This document shows, piece by piece, positions 45,815 to 56,505 of a stretch of 64,000 bases of DNA. Positions within the stretch are counted from its first letter, which is position 1. Every line of letters begins with the position of its first letter. A program made the translations under genes and the position numbers. This DNA comes from Okapia johnstoni (lineage: Eukaryota; Chordata; Mammalia; Artiodactyla; Giraffidae), in NCBI GenBank assembly GCA_024291935.2, contig CM044318.1, forward strand, positions 87,657,501 to 87,721,500. Direction: 5' to 3'. The notes beneath the pieces were generated by a model. It was not told where the DNA came from, searched no databases, and was given only the letters and a program-made list of their open reading frames with translations.

Positions 45815-46060
45815 TGAGACTCATCGTGGAGTCAGAGAGAACTCTTGCCAAACAAAACGTGGAAGCGTAAAACCGTGAAGGAGATGTTGACTCATTTGAC
45901 TACCTTAAAAGTAAAAGCTTTCATTTCGTGAAAGATACCACAAAAAACCGACAAGGTGAGCTGAGGGGCGGGAGAAGTCCCTCATTATGCAAGTGACAGA
46001 CACGGGAATAGAAACCGGACACAGGATAAGAGCAAGGCGTTCAAGAGAAGCCCGCGTGTC
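45815..46060 (+). mobile_element. L1 LINE fragment (second part)
   Basis: GTGAAGGAGATGTTGACTC, then AAAAGCTTTCATTTCGTGAAAGATACC and AAAAACCGACAAGG match the L1 region that follows the 45280-45540 piece in ORF2 order. Confidence 0.6.
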
Positions 46061-46279
46061 CGCTAACCTGGAAGGGGGCGCGCAGCTGCTGCAGAGCAAG
46101 GGGAACACAGGTGAGACGACCAGTGGGCAACCCCGCGGGCCTGCAGCCGGCTGAGGTCTATCGGCTGGTCTGCCGGTCCCAGGTCCGGGCGAGGGGTTGG
46201 GCAGCGGGCACTGCTGGGCAGGGAGCGGGGTCGTCACGGCGCCGTGTAGAAACCTGCGTGGAAGTTGCCTACCCACCGT

Positions 46280-47175
46280 TACCCAGAAACTCCAGCTGTG
46301 TGTCACACACGCGCACACACTTGGTACACGCGTGCAGGGATGTGCGTGTCTGTCACGTGTGCTCAAGGACACCACACGGTGATCCCCGTAGCGTCAGCGC
46401 CCGTAGTGAACACCTTGGACACACACCAGTATGAAAAGACACGTGTGGCTCCCTCTTCTGTTGTGTCTAGAGGGCAAACTTGCCCCTGTGGCCATTCCTC
46501 AGTCGGTTTGATTCGAGCGTTAGGGGCCGTCTGTTCCCTGGGAAAGCCAGCCATCCGACACGGAGGCGAGGGCGTCACACCGAGACGGTGGGTCCCGGAG
46601 CGTCCGATTCGTTTGCCAATAAGAGGCGGTGGACGCGTATCCGAGGGCTGGCCTCTGCGACCACGTTGACTCCCATGGCGGGTGGGCGACGGCTTATCTG
46701 CGCAACCCTTGGCAAACCCGCGCTTCGCGTCAGCTGGACGTCTGCGGACGCATGGCTTCTTGTCTTGTGCGGGGAGCGGTCTCCCCATCCCCTGTCCCCT
46801 ACCCTGGGTCAGCGTGTCTGGAGAGCGGCTTGTGGTTCTCAATCTTCAGACCCCAAAGGCAGACGGGTGCCCCGGTGCGGCCCTGGGTCCCATCAGCCGT
46901 TAGCCGACTCAGGGAGACTGTCTTAGTAGCGTTTGCGGCATTTGCAAACCCTCAAGGGATCTCGTGACGCCAGACGGGTGGAACCAGGGGCTCTGGACCA
47001 CACCTTCTGCCGCGTTCGCCCCTGCTGTTCGCGTGGGAGCCGCACGGCCCCCAGATCCAGGCTCACGCTGCATCCCTTCAGAGCCCTGCCTCGAGAACTC
47101 TGGCCACTGGGGGCGAGTCTGCCCCCGAGGCCGCGCTCCTGCCCTCAGTCAGGACTCCTGCCCCGTGCCTGAGCT
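46280..47175. other. CpG-dense unassigned block
   Basis: Purine-pyrimidine alternation (CACACACGCGCACACAC) at the start is followed by sequence with many CpGs but only moderate GC (for example GCGTCCGATTCGTTTGCC and GGACGCGTATCCGAGG). It matches no repeat I know. It might be a young LTR or satellite piece or an unmethylated regulatory region. Confidence 0.35.
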
Positions 47176-47189
47176 CTGGTGGACACAGC

Positions 47190-47700
47190 AGCGGCGGGAC
47201 TGCATTTCACTAATGGAGAATTAATAAGCACTCCTGACAGTCCGGTTTATAAATATGTAAAAAGTATTTTCATTGTTTCTAGCAAAGCAGGCCCGGAGTC
47301 AATACTCTCCGACATGACGAGCACTCTGCTGACAGGCACAGGGTCAGAGGACCCGCGGGCCGGCGCCTGGTCCTGCTCGCTTCCCTCCAGACGTCCTCGC
47401 AGCTGCTGACAAATGAGCCCTGAACCGCGTCGATGGGGTCAGTCAGATGTCGGAAAAGTTGGGTGGCACTTTGACTTGAAATATTCATTAGAGCTAATTA
47501 TGGATTTTCTGACTCTATGAGTTACAGTTTCTATCCCTACATTGGCAATTTATTTTCCATTTATCATAAACTTCTTAATATTATATTATCTTTATTGCAT
47601 TCAATGAGGCAATAGTTCCAGTGTTTGCAGTCAATTTATTTACTTAGGCTTTTTCCGAGTGCTTACTTTCCTCACCGAGGTGAAAGGATGCTCATTCGCA
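47190..47700. promoter_or_regulatory. AT-rich conserved-looking island 9
   Basis: Two repeat-free AT-rich blocks around a GC-rich centre: GAGAATTAATAAGCACTCC and TTTATAAATATG at 47215-47260, then CATTAGAGCTAATTATGG (TAATTA) at about 47486-47503 and GTCAATTTATTTACTTAGGC (forkhead-type TATTTAC) at about 47631-47650. It lies 0.7-1.2 kb upstream of exon 5. Confidence 0.45.
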
Positions 47701-48416
47701 GGCCCGCGTGAGTGGGGCGGCTGTTAGGATTCGCTGGCGAATGTGGTCCTGACGCTTCCCGGGTCCCTGTGCTGCCCGAGTCTGCTTCTTGGAGGGGCCT
47801 CGGCTGTCCAAGGTCGGAACAGAAAGCGGAGGCTGGGCCTCGGGTGTGCGCATGGAGGGGCCGCAACCTCCCTCGGGGAGGGTTCAGGGCAGCTGCTGAC
47901 GGCTGGGGTCGGGCGAGCGGCGGGTGGAGTGTTTATTCTGTGCCTGCGGAGCCCCGGCCCCTGACCACATGCCTGAGTCCCTGTCACACACATGGACACA
48001 CACACACGCGTGCACTCACACACCCCAAGTGAAGTTTGAATTCCAGCTAAAGAAGTGACTTCCGGCTTCAGGTGCCCCGTCCCGCCCAGCCCGGGCCTGC
48101 ACTTGGCCTTCTCCTGAGGGTTGAGCTGGACCGAGCTGGTCGCTCAGAACTGCTCCCGGCACTGGCGGGTGGCTAGTGGTGCTGCTCGTGGCCGGCGGCT
48201 CGGGGGCAGGGTGGCCGCAGCTCAATCCTGCAGGGTGGACCCGGCAGCAGACGTGGGCAGCGGGCGGGCGCTGGGGCCTGGCTCGAGGCCGAAGTGTGGG
48301 GTGTCTGGGTCTGGAGGTGTCAGCGCTGGCTGCCACGAGCTGGACTCGCCTTCTCGCGCAAAACTGCTTCAGAATCTTCTCACGCCGCTCACTTGGTTTC
48401 TCTTTTTGCTCTGCAG
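47701..48416. other. End of intron 4
   Basis: GC-rich with a short CA-rich stretch (47985-48023). It ends with a T-rich tract and CTCTGCAG, the exon 5 acceptor. Confidence 0.6.
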
Positions 48417-48480
48417 GCACTAGGAAGCTTTTACTTTCTTCACGAATCCTTAAAAAACATCTACCAATTTGACTTTAAAG
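48417..48480 (+). CDS. INPP5A: INPP5A exon 5 (64 nt)
   Basis: The acceptor TTGCTCTGCAG ends at 48416 and the donor GTAAGA starts at 48481. It encodes ALGSFYFLHESLKNIYQFDF plus K (about residues 103-123), then one base of the next codon (G, completed by CC of exon 6 to Ala). It starts in phase 0. Codon choice is AT-rich (CTA, TTT, CTT, TTA, AAA) while the neighbouring exons are GC-rich at third positions. Skipping it would shift the frame. In the fold this is a hydrophobic core strand and helix of the N-terminal half. Confidence 0.97.
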
Positions 48481-49539
48481 GTAAGACGTCACACTGCCCT
48501 TTCGTCCTCTGGGATTTTCTGTCCTGGTGACCCTGCCCGCTGCCCTGTGGTCTGGCTTCTCCCGGCCCCTTCCACCCAGTGTCCCTGCAACAGGACCGCG
48601 TGTCCGCTTTGATCCAAGGCTTTGCCGCGGTCGCTAGGCAGGGACTTGCAAGGACACCTGCTTTGTGTCGTCTCTGAAGCCTAGATGGTCAGCCCGCTCC
48701 GGACGGCTTCCCCTCTGGCCCCGGACGGTCCACCCCCGGGCCACACCCCTGCCCCCCTCACGGCTCAGGCCGGGGACTCTGGTTTTCCTGTGATAGAGTT
48801 AAGACGAGAAGGGAACGGCTTGCATCTGTGTGCCTGTCAAACGTGAGAAAGTGGAAAAATGAAAAACACAACCAGACAGCGTGTTTCAGGAAAGAGCGGG
48901 CGAGACCGTGTTTGTGGCAGAGCGGACAGCACTGCCCGTGATCACTGGGCAAACCCTGTGCGTCTCCCGAGGGCCCCCGAGGTGCTCACGTGCGGAGCCC
49001 GCGTCTGCCGGCCGCCCGTCCCCGTCAGCCCGCAGGGTGAGTGTGCACTCACTGCTCAGGTGGGCTCGGCTCTGCACGTTGAGCCTCGAGCTCTCTGAGC
49101 TGCACCAGGGCCGTGGAGCCAGATCACAGGCCTCTGCAATGCCTCCCAGGTGTGGGGACTGCGGGAGCCGCCTGCCTCATAGTCTGTTCAGAGTCGTCCT
49201 CTCCGCTCACTCTGGAGACAGAGCATGCTCACAGGCTGAGAAACAGTGATTCCATCAGCCTGAGAACAGGGTCCCAGCAGCGAGTGCTTACCAGGCCGTC
49301 GCCTGCGGAGTCTCTGCCCCACCGAGGAGCTCAGAGCGGCCCAGCAGACATGGCGGGAGCGGGCTGCTCTCCCCACGCTCTTGCAGACTCTGGACATTGA
49401 GGGTCGTGGCCACGGGGCCGTGAGCGGGCTGGGGGGAGGGTGCAGACCCAGCAGCTCCCAGCACAGCTGCAGCAGAAGGGCTTTGCTTCTAACGGACCTG
49501 CACCTCTGGCCCTACAGGCGCCACCTCTGTTGAGCTTCT
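48481..49539. other. Start of intron 5
   Basis: About 1.1 kb of unique-looking GC-rich sequence; no recognised element. Confidence 0.5.
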
Positions 49540-49970
49540 CTTTCAAGTAAGCCTTTGCAGAAATGCTGTATTACTGCATCAGAGTCATCGTGAAATGCCT
49601 GGCTAGCCCACGGGTATTTACAGCTGTACCTTAGATGTACGTTTGACTCCAGCAAGACCTGCACGTTGTCAGTGACAAGAACTGTGATAACACGGGCGAT
49701 GGTCATGCCCTGAGCAGACAAAGCTGGCGCGGCGTGTTCCTGCTGACCCACAGCCGTGGCACAGCCGGGGTCTCGGGCAGGCGTGACCACCGGCCCCCAC
49801 TCCCCAGCCCCTGCTCTTCAAGGCTTGCATTTCTGCCTGAAATTGAGCTTTAGCAAAAGCAATCCAGATTTGTGCAGTTTGAACACGCTTTAAAGAACAA
49901 ACAGCCTGGATTTTAACAGATACTTTCCTACTTAGAAAGTTGAGATGAGACAGATGAAAGGGCTCTGGTT
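49540..49970. promoter_or_regulatory. Conserved-looking island 10
   Basis: Repeat-free blocks including GAAATGCTGTATTACTGCATC at 49560-49580 and CAGATTTGTGCAGTTTGAACAC at about 49865-49886. Moderately AT-rich. Function inferred only from appearance. Confidence 0.3.
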
Positions 49971-50479
49971 CCCTTGATGAGTGTGATGAGCGAGGAAGTA
50001 GTCACTTCAGCCCGCAGAAGAGATGATCCAAACCAGCTGAAAACAGGTGACTCTCCTTAGACCCCTCAGAGGAGCAAAGTCACAGGACAGACTGCTGCCC
50101 CTCAAGCTGGGGAGATGGACGGGCAGGCCAGAGAGTCAGAGCCACTGAACAGAGGCCACCGCGCAGTCAGGACACGTCAGGGAGGCTGTGCGTGGTCATC
50201 GCTAGGGCCCCCTTCGTGAGTTGGCCTCCAGGAGCCCCACCAGGTTCTCAGGATGAAGATCAAGGGAAATCCCTGCGTGCCTCTGGCAGGGGAGGGGAGA
50301 GCAACAATTCTGAAATGCCCAGAGCATTCTGTTCCTCCCAGAGGCCAGACCTCAAGGAAAACCCTTGACTAGGGCCCAGCCCACTGGGGTCTGATCAAGG
50401 CCCAACCAACGAGAAGGAAGATAGACAGTCCCAGCCTCCTCTAAGCTTCCTGTCACACCTGGGCGAGCAGGAGGAGCAA
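49971..50479. other. Spacer before the composite L1
   Basis: Unassigned sequence, possibly the eroded 5' part of the following L1. Confidence 0.35.
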
Positions 50480-51801
50480 GTTCAATCCAAAGCAAGTAGA
50501 AGAGAAGGAACAATGAAAATCAGAGCGCACAGCGATGATACCGAAAACGGATGTTCCATGGAGAAAACTGATGAAACCGGAAGCCAATTCTTTGAAAAGA
50601 TTAGTAAAATTGGTAAACCTTTAGCCAGGCTAACAAAGAAAAAAAGACACAAATTAATATTAGAAATGAGAGAGGGGCCATCACTACTGATCCAGTGGAC
50701 ATTAGAAGGGTGATACAGGAATATTGTGAACAAGTCTGCACCTGTAGATGTGATGGCTTAGATGGCCCACTTCCTTGAAAGATACAGTCTTATCAAAACT
50801 CATTCAAGGAGGAATAGATAATATGAATTATCTGTTAAAGGAAATTTAGTCAATAATTAATAACTTTCTAAACAAGAAAGCATCAGAGCCAAATGGTTGT
50901 CATGGTGAATTCTACTAAACATTTAAGGAAGAAATTGTACCAGTTCTTTTAGAATCTCTTCCAGGAAGTAAAAGCAGAGGGAAAACTTCATTCATTCTAC
51001 ATGGCTAGCGTTACCCTAATACCAAAACTAAATAAAAATATTACCAAAAAAAGGAAAACTACAGGCCAGTATCTCTCATGAACATACAAAGGGAAATTCT
51101 CGACATTGATAATATTAGCAACTCAAAACCAACAACATATAAGACAAATTACACGCTTGAGCAGTTCAGATTTATCCCAGGCGTGCACGCCTGATAAAAC
51201 ATTCAAAAATCAGTTAATGTAAGCCATCACATCAATAGGATAAAAAAGAAAATCACATGATTGTATCAATAGATGTAGAAAAAAATTTGATAAAGTCCAA
51301 TGCCCATTTATAATAAAAACTCAAGAAGCTAGAAATGGAGGAGACCTTCCTCAATTTGATAAAGAACAGCTACGGAGATTCTTCACTGTCATACTTAATA
51401 GTGAAAAGCTAGACCTAGATGCTTTTTTCCTACGATCAGTATCCAGGTGGGATGTCCACTCTCACCATTTCTCTTCCGCATTGCACTAGAAATCCTGGCT
51501 AGTGTAATATGACAAGAAAAGGACGTAAAAGTCTTATTGATGGGAAGATGTTGTCTTACTTCTTAGGTGACTTGTTTATATATAAAATCCTAAGGAATTA
51601 ACATCAACAGCGGTAGCAGCAGAAGCTAGTACCAATAAGCAAGGTTGCAGAATATGAGTTTAATAAGCGTAAGTCAAGGGCTTTCACTGATAGCATTTAA
51701 CAGGTAGAATTCGAAATTAACAACATAATGTCATTCACATTAGCACACATACCAAAAGGAAGTACTTGGGAATAAACATAACAAAATACATACAATATTG
51801 G

Positions 51802-52100
51802 GGTTTCCTGGTGGCTCACTGGTAAATAATCCTCCTACCAGTGCAGGAGACACAAGTTCAACTCCTGATCTGAGAAGATCCCACACACCATAGAGCAACA
51901 AAGCCTAAGTGCCACACATATTGAGCCAGTGCTCTAGAGCCCAGGAGGTGCAACTACTGAGGCCCTGTGCTGCAGCTGCTGAAACCCGCAGACCCTAGAG
52001 CCCGTGCACTGAAACCAGAGACGCCCCCACACGCTGCAACCAGAGAAATCCCGTGCGGTGTGAAGACCCAGCACAGCCACGAATAAATAAATTAAAATAT
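51802..52100 (+). mobile_element. CHR-type SINE inserted in L1
   Basis: GGGTTTCCTGGTGGCTCACTGG, CAGTGCAGGAGACACAAGTTC (B-box region), GATCCCACACACCATAGAGC and CACGAATAAATAAATTAAAAT, a poly(A)-like tail, give a complete CHR SINE in sense orientation. The flanks CATACAATAT and TGTGCAATAT are an imperfect target-site duplication. Confidence 0.85.
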
Positions 52101-52964
52101 GTGCAATATCTCTATGAGAAAAACTATAAAATCTGATTAAGGGAATCAAAGAAGACCCAAGTGAGTGGAGAGATAGTCCATGTTCATCTATAGGAAGATT
52201 CAGTATTGTCAAGTTCTTTCCAACTTGATCCATAGATTCAACACAAGCTTGTTCTAAGTCCCAGAAAGTTGTTTTGTGGGTACTGACCAATTTATCCTAA
52301 AGTTTATATGGAGAGGAGGCAAAAGACCCAGAATAGCCAACCCAGTGTTGAAGGAGGAGAACAAGATTGGAGGGCTGACACTGCTCAACTTCAAGACTTT
52401 CTGTAAAGTTACAGCACTCAAAACAGTGTGATGGTGGAAGACCAGACAAATAGATCATCAAACGGAGTAGCAAGAGCAGAAACGGACCCTCACTCACAAA
52501 GTCAACTGATCTTTGACAAAGAGCGAGGGTAACAAAATAGAGCAAAGACAGTCTCCTCAACAAGTGGTTCTGGAATCAATCCACATGCAAGAAAAATGAA
52601 TCTAGACACAGAGCTTGTACCTGCACAAATATTAACTCAGAATGAGTCAGAGACCTAACTGTAAAATGTGAAAGTATAAAACTCTTGGACGATAACGCAG
52701 GAGAAAACGTAGGCGACCTTGGGTTTAGTGATGACTCTTTAGATACAACACCGAAAGCATGATCTGTGAAAGGAATAATCGTAAGGTGGACTTTATTGGA
52801 GTGAAACACATGTTCTCTCTCTGTTAAGAGAATGAGAAAAGCAGCCACAGACGGGGAAGAAATATTTGAAAAGGCACATAAGGACTGTTATCCAAATAAA
52901 AAAGAACTCTTTAAAACTCAGCAGTAAGGGAACAACACAATTTAAAAGTGACCAGAGAGGCAGT

Positions 52965-54268
52965 GCCGGAGAGCGCTCAGACTGCCGCACAACTGCACCC
53001 CTCTCACACGCTAGCAAAGTGATGCTCAAGAGTCTCCAAGCGAGGCTTCAACGGTATGTGAACCAAGAACTTCCAGGTGTTCAAGCTGGATTTAGAAAAG
53101 GCAGAGGAACCAGAGATCAAATTGCCAGCATTCGTTGCATCATAGAAAAAGCAAGAGAGTTCCAGAAAAACATCTACTTCTGCTTCACTGACTACACTAA
53201 AAAGCCTTTGACTGTGTGGATCACAACAAACTGTGCAAAAATTCTTAACGAGATGGGAATACCAGACCACCTCACCTTCCTTCTGAGAAACCTGTATGCA
53301 GGTCAAGAAGCAACAGTTACAATCAAACATGGAACAACAGACTGGTTACAAATTGGAAAAGGAGTACGTCAAGGCTGTATATTGTCACCCTGCTTATTTA
53401 ACTTATATGCAGAGTACATCATGAGAAACGCTGGACTGGATGAAGCACAAGCTGGAATCAAGATTGCCAGGAGAAATATCAATAACCTCAGATATGCAGA
53501 TGATACCACCCTCATGGCAGAAAGCAAAGAACTAAAGAGCCTCTTGATGAAAGTGAAAGAGGAAAGTGAAAAAGCTGGCTTCAAATTCAACATTCAAAAA
53601 TGAAGATCATGGCATCTGGCCCCATCGTTTTATGGCAGATAGGTGGGGAAACAATGGAAATAGTGACAGACATTATTTTCTTGGGTTCCCAAATTACTGC
53701 AGATGGTGACTGCAGCCACGAAATTAAAAGACTTGCTCCTTGGAAGAAAAGCTGTGACCAACCTAGACAGCATATTAAAAAGCTGAGACATTACTTTGCC
53801 AACAAAGTTTTGTATAGTCAAAGCTATGGTTTTTCCAGTAGTCATGTATGGATGTGAGAGTTGGACTATAAAGAAGGGTGAGTGTCAAAGAAATGGTGCT
53901 TTTGAACTGTGGTGTTGGAGAAGACTCTTGAGAGTCCCCTGGACTGCAGGGAGATCAAACCAGTCAGTCCTGAAGAAAATCAATCCTGAATATTCATTGG
54001 AAGGACTGATGCTGAAGCTGAAGCTCCAATAGTTTGGTCACCTGATACGAAGAACTGACTCATTGGAAAAGACCCTGATGCTGGGAAAGATTGAAGGCAG
54101 GAGGAGAAGGGGACGACAGAGGACGACATGATTGGATGGCATCACCAAATCGATGGACATGAGTTATAGCAAACTCCGGGAGTAGGTGATGGACAGGGAA
54201 GCCTGGCATGCTGCAGTCCGTGGGGTCACAAAGAGTCGGATACGACGGAGTGACTGAACAGCAAAAGA
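52965..54268 (+). mobile_element. BovB LINE nested in L1, inactive
   Basis: It begins with CCGGAGAGCGCTCAGACTGCC and runs through a reverse transcriptase frame (52866-53603, which includes upstream L1 bases) with FRKGRGTRDQ, ILSPCLFNLYAEYI and RYADDTTLMA (catalytic YADD near 53495-53506). FTDY with an indel replaces the usual FIDYAKAF motif, and a frameshift near 53600 separates the C-terminal part. The tail is GACGGAGTGACTGAACAGC. The L1 resumes at about 54269 with AAGATTTGAACAGAATCTC. Confidence 0.93.
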
Positions 54269-54948
54269 TTTGAACAGAATCTCACCCAAGAAGATACACA
54301 GATATGATGAAAAGCTATTCAGTATCATATGCCATTAGGGAAATGCAGGTTACAACCCCTACACACCTGTGAGAACACCTGAAATCTGACACACGCTGGC
54401 GGGATGTGGGGCAGCAGGAAGTCTCCCTCTTTGCTAGTGGGGATGCAAAACGGTCCGGCCTCTGGGGTTGTTTGCCAATTTCTTGCAAAGCTGCACACAC
54501 TCTTATATTTCTTGGCATTTACCCAAATGAGTTGAAAACTTAATGTCCACACACTAACCTGTACAGAAATGTTTATAGCATCTTTTTTCATAGTTAGCAA
54601 AAACTGGAAGTAAGCAGAGTGTGTCCTTCGTAGATGAAGTAATACACAGACTGTGGGCCACCCAGACTTGGAAGATCTTCCAGCAGCAAAACGAAATGAC
54701 TATCAAGATACAAACACTTGTGGAGGAAGCTCAAACGTGTGTTCCGGAGGGATTGTGGCCCCTCTGGGGAAGGCCACCCACAGTGGAGGCAGCAGAACTG
54801 AGGCTGGCTGACCCGGCTTGGGTGGGGCATGGTTTCAGGGCCGTGGAAGTGCTCCGTGAGGCTGCAGTGGTGGGGAGGTCCATTTGTGATGTCTGCGTTT
54901 GTCGGGACCCCCAGCGCGCACGAGTCCGCCAACGCAGGCTGTTGGGAA

Positions 54949-55163
54949 GGTATGAAAGAGAGTTAGTCACTCAGTTGCGTCCCTGTGCGACTCTTTGTGA
55001 CCCTGGGAACTGTAGCCCATCAGGCTCCTCTGTCCTTGGGGTTCTCCGGGCAAGAAGACTAGAGTGGGTAGCCTATCCCTTCTTCAGGGGATCTTCCTGA
55101 CCCAGGGACTGAACCTGGGTTTCCTGCACTGCAGGCCGATTCTTCACCATCTGAGCCACCAGG
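54949..55163 (-). mobile_element. Bov-tA SINE, near full length
   Basis: GAGAGTTAGTCACTCAGTTGCG to ATCTGAGCCACCAGGAGG on the + strand is the reverse complement of Bov-tA, with GACTGAACCTGGG as the B-box complement. Many substitutions (CTGGGAACTGTAGCCCATCAGG). Confidence 0.93.
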
Positions 55164-56094
55164 AGGTTGGGAACTCCCCAGTTTCACCTCAATTTTTGTA
55201 ATCCCCAAGCTGCTCTGAACATAAAGTCTTACTTGTTTATGAAAGACCAAGGCCTTCTCCTACCCACCCCTCCTCAGCCTCCCCTTTCCTCAAGGGACCC
55301 AGGTTTCATCTCAGCAGAATTTCCTCCTGCCACGGCCCCCACCCCCGCCCTCCTCCCAGCAAGCCTCAGGGCTGGACCCCCACGTGGCCCGTGCCCTCTG
55401 CAGATTCCATGGGGCCCAGGCCGCCCCGGCTCCTCGGGCTCCCTGACGTCCCCCGGTCTGACCCCAGCCGTCCTGCACACTGGCCACCGTGCTCCCGTTC
55501 TGGAGTGGACTCCTCCTCCGTCCTGGCAGCTCGGGCCTCTCTGGACCCTTGTCCGTTTACCCTCCCCCAGGCGCCGGTTCGTGGGCCTTGGGAGGCAGCG
55601 GTGTGAGGACCTGGGGGGCAGTTGAGGGGCAGAGGCGCCCGTTGGCAGGGGCCCAGCTCCCTGGTTTGGGGACAAGCTCGGAGGAGCAGCGGGCCCCGCC
55701 CGGGGGGCTGTCTTCGTGTCCCGTCTCTGCTCCCTGGACTCGCGCGGCAGGTGCTGTTCCACAAAGCACAGTGGGGGCTGCTCACGGGACATGGGGCCGG
55801 ACCCCAGGGCCCTCCCCACATCCTGCCAGGAGCAGGGAAAGTGTGACACCCCCGCAGCTGGTGGGGGCAGCCTTCCACCCCCAGCCCAGAGAGAGCGTTT
55901 GTTTAGCCCCGTGGTGGACACAGGGACAGTGGTCTGAGAAGGGAGTGATCCTGGCCCGGGTGTGCGGGAGCAGACAGGCCCTGTGTGCGGGGGTCGGCTG
56001 GATGCGGGGCAGGCGGGGAGTGGGCCCAGAGCTCCCAGCCGCCTTGCCTGCGCCCCCCACCCAGTCTCACTTAAGGACTCCCCTTCCCTGGCCG
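55164..56094. other. Intron 5 GC-rich segment
   Basis: Unique-looking GC-rich sequence with no recognised element. Confidence 0.5.
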
Positions 56095-56300
56095 TGAGTG
56101 ATGGCAGGAGGAAATCAATGTTATTAAATAAATTTACCTTGAGCGCGAGTGGATGGTAGTTCCATAGCCCTTTTAAATGCAGCCGTTTGCTCAGTGGAGC
56201 CAATTAGCCCCTGTAAACCTGAGGCCACGCGCTCTGAGGGTGATGAAGTCCAGGGTCAGCGTCCAGCCGCATGGATGGCAATTTATGGGCCCCGGGCCCC
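56095..56300. promoter_or_regulatory. Conserved-looking island 11, close to exon 6
   Basis: GGAAATCAATGTTATTAAATAAATTTACC, split here as GGAAATCAATGTTATTAAA and TAAATTTACC, then CCAATTAGCCCC (homeodomain CAATTAG) and CTGTAAACCTGAGG (forkhead complement). Repeat-free. It ends about 100 bp before the exon 6 acceptor, so a splicing role is an alternative to an enhancer role. Confidence 0.4.
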
Positions 56301-56401
56301 CGGGAGCAGCTGCACAGGGCTGCCCGGGTGGGTCGCAGGACCCCGTGGCCCTGAGCCGGGGGTGGGGTGCAGAGCTGAAGTCACCCCGGGCCTTCTTCCA
56401 G

Positions 56402-56505
56402 CCAAGAAGTACAAGAAGGTGACCGGCAAGGAGATCTACTCGGACACGCTGGAGAGCACGCCCATGCTGGAGAAGGAGAAGTTCCCGCAGGACTACTTCC
56501 CTGAG
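56402..56505 (+). CDS. INPP5A: INPP5A exon 6 (104 nt)
   Basis: The acceptor CTTCTTCCAG ends at 56401 and the donor GTAGGT starts at 56506. The first two bases complete Ala from exon 5, then KKYKKVTGKEIYSDT and LESTPMLEKEKFPQDYFPE follow (about residues 124-158), ending in phase 0. This charged, lysine-rich segment is characteristic of the type I 43-kDa 5-phosphatase and is absent from the larger type II enzymes. It probably forms a surface insertion. The lysine cluster could help membrane or polyanion contact, which is inference. Confidence 0.97.

Larger units (their letters stand above)
50480..54710 (+). mobile_element. L1 LINE, long degraded copy with two nested insertions
   Basis: L1 ORF2-derived sequence in sense orientation from about 50510 (AAAATCAGAGCGCACAGCG) through the RT region (CAGGCCAGTATCTCTCATGAAC at about 51063, TCAATAGATGTAGAAAAAAATTTG at about 51266) to its 3' part (GGGAAATGCAGGTTACAACCCC near 54338, AAAAACTGGAAG at 54599). 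Many stops and indels. It is interrupted by a CHR SINE at 51802-52100 and a BovB at 52965-54268; L1 text resumes after each. Confidence 0.88.

Noticed and set aside
46280..47175. Calling this block a solo LTR
   Set aside because: No clear TG...CA ends, poly(A) signal or target-site duplication could be recognised, so it is left unassigned.
52866..53603. 245-codon reverse transcriptase frame as an active element
   Set aside because: The copy lacks the endonuclease part, has an indel in the FIDYAKAF motif region, and is frameshifted near 53600.
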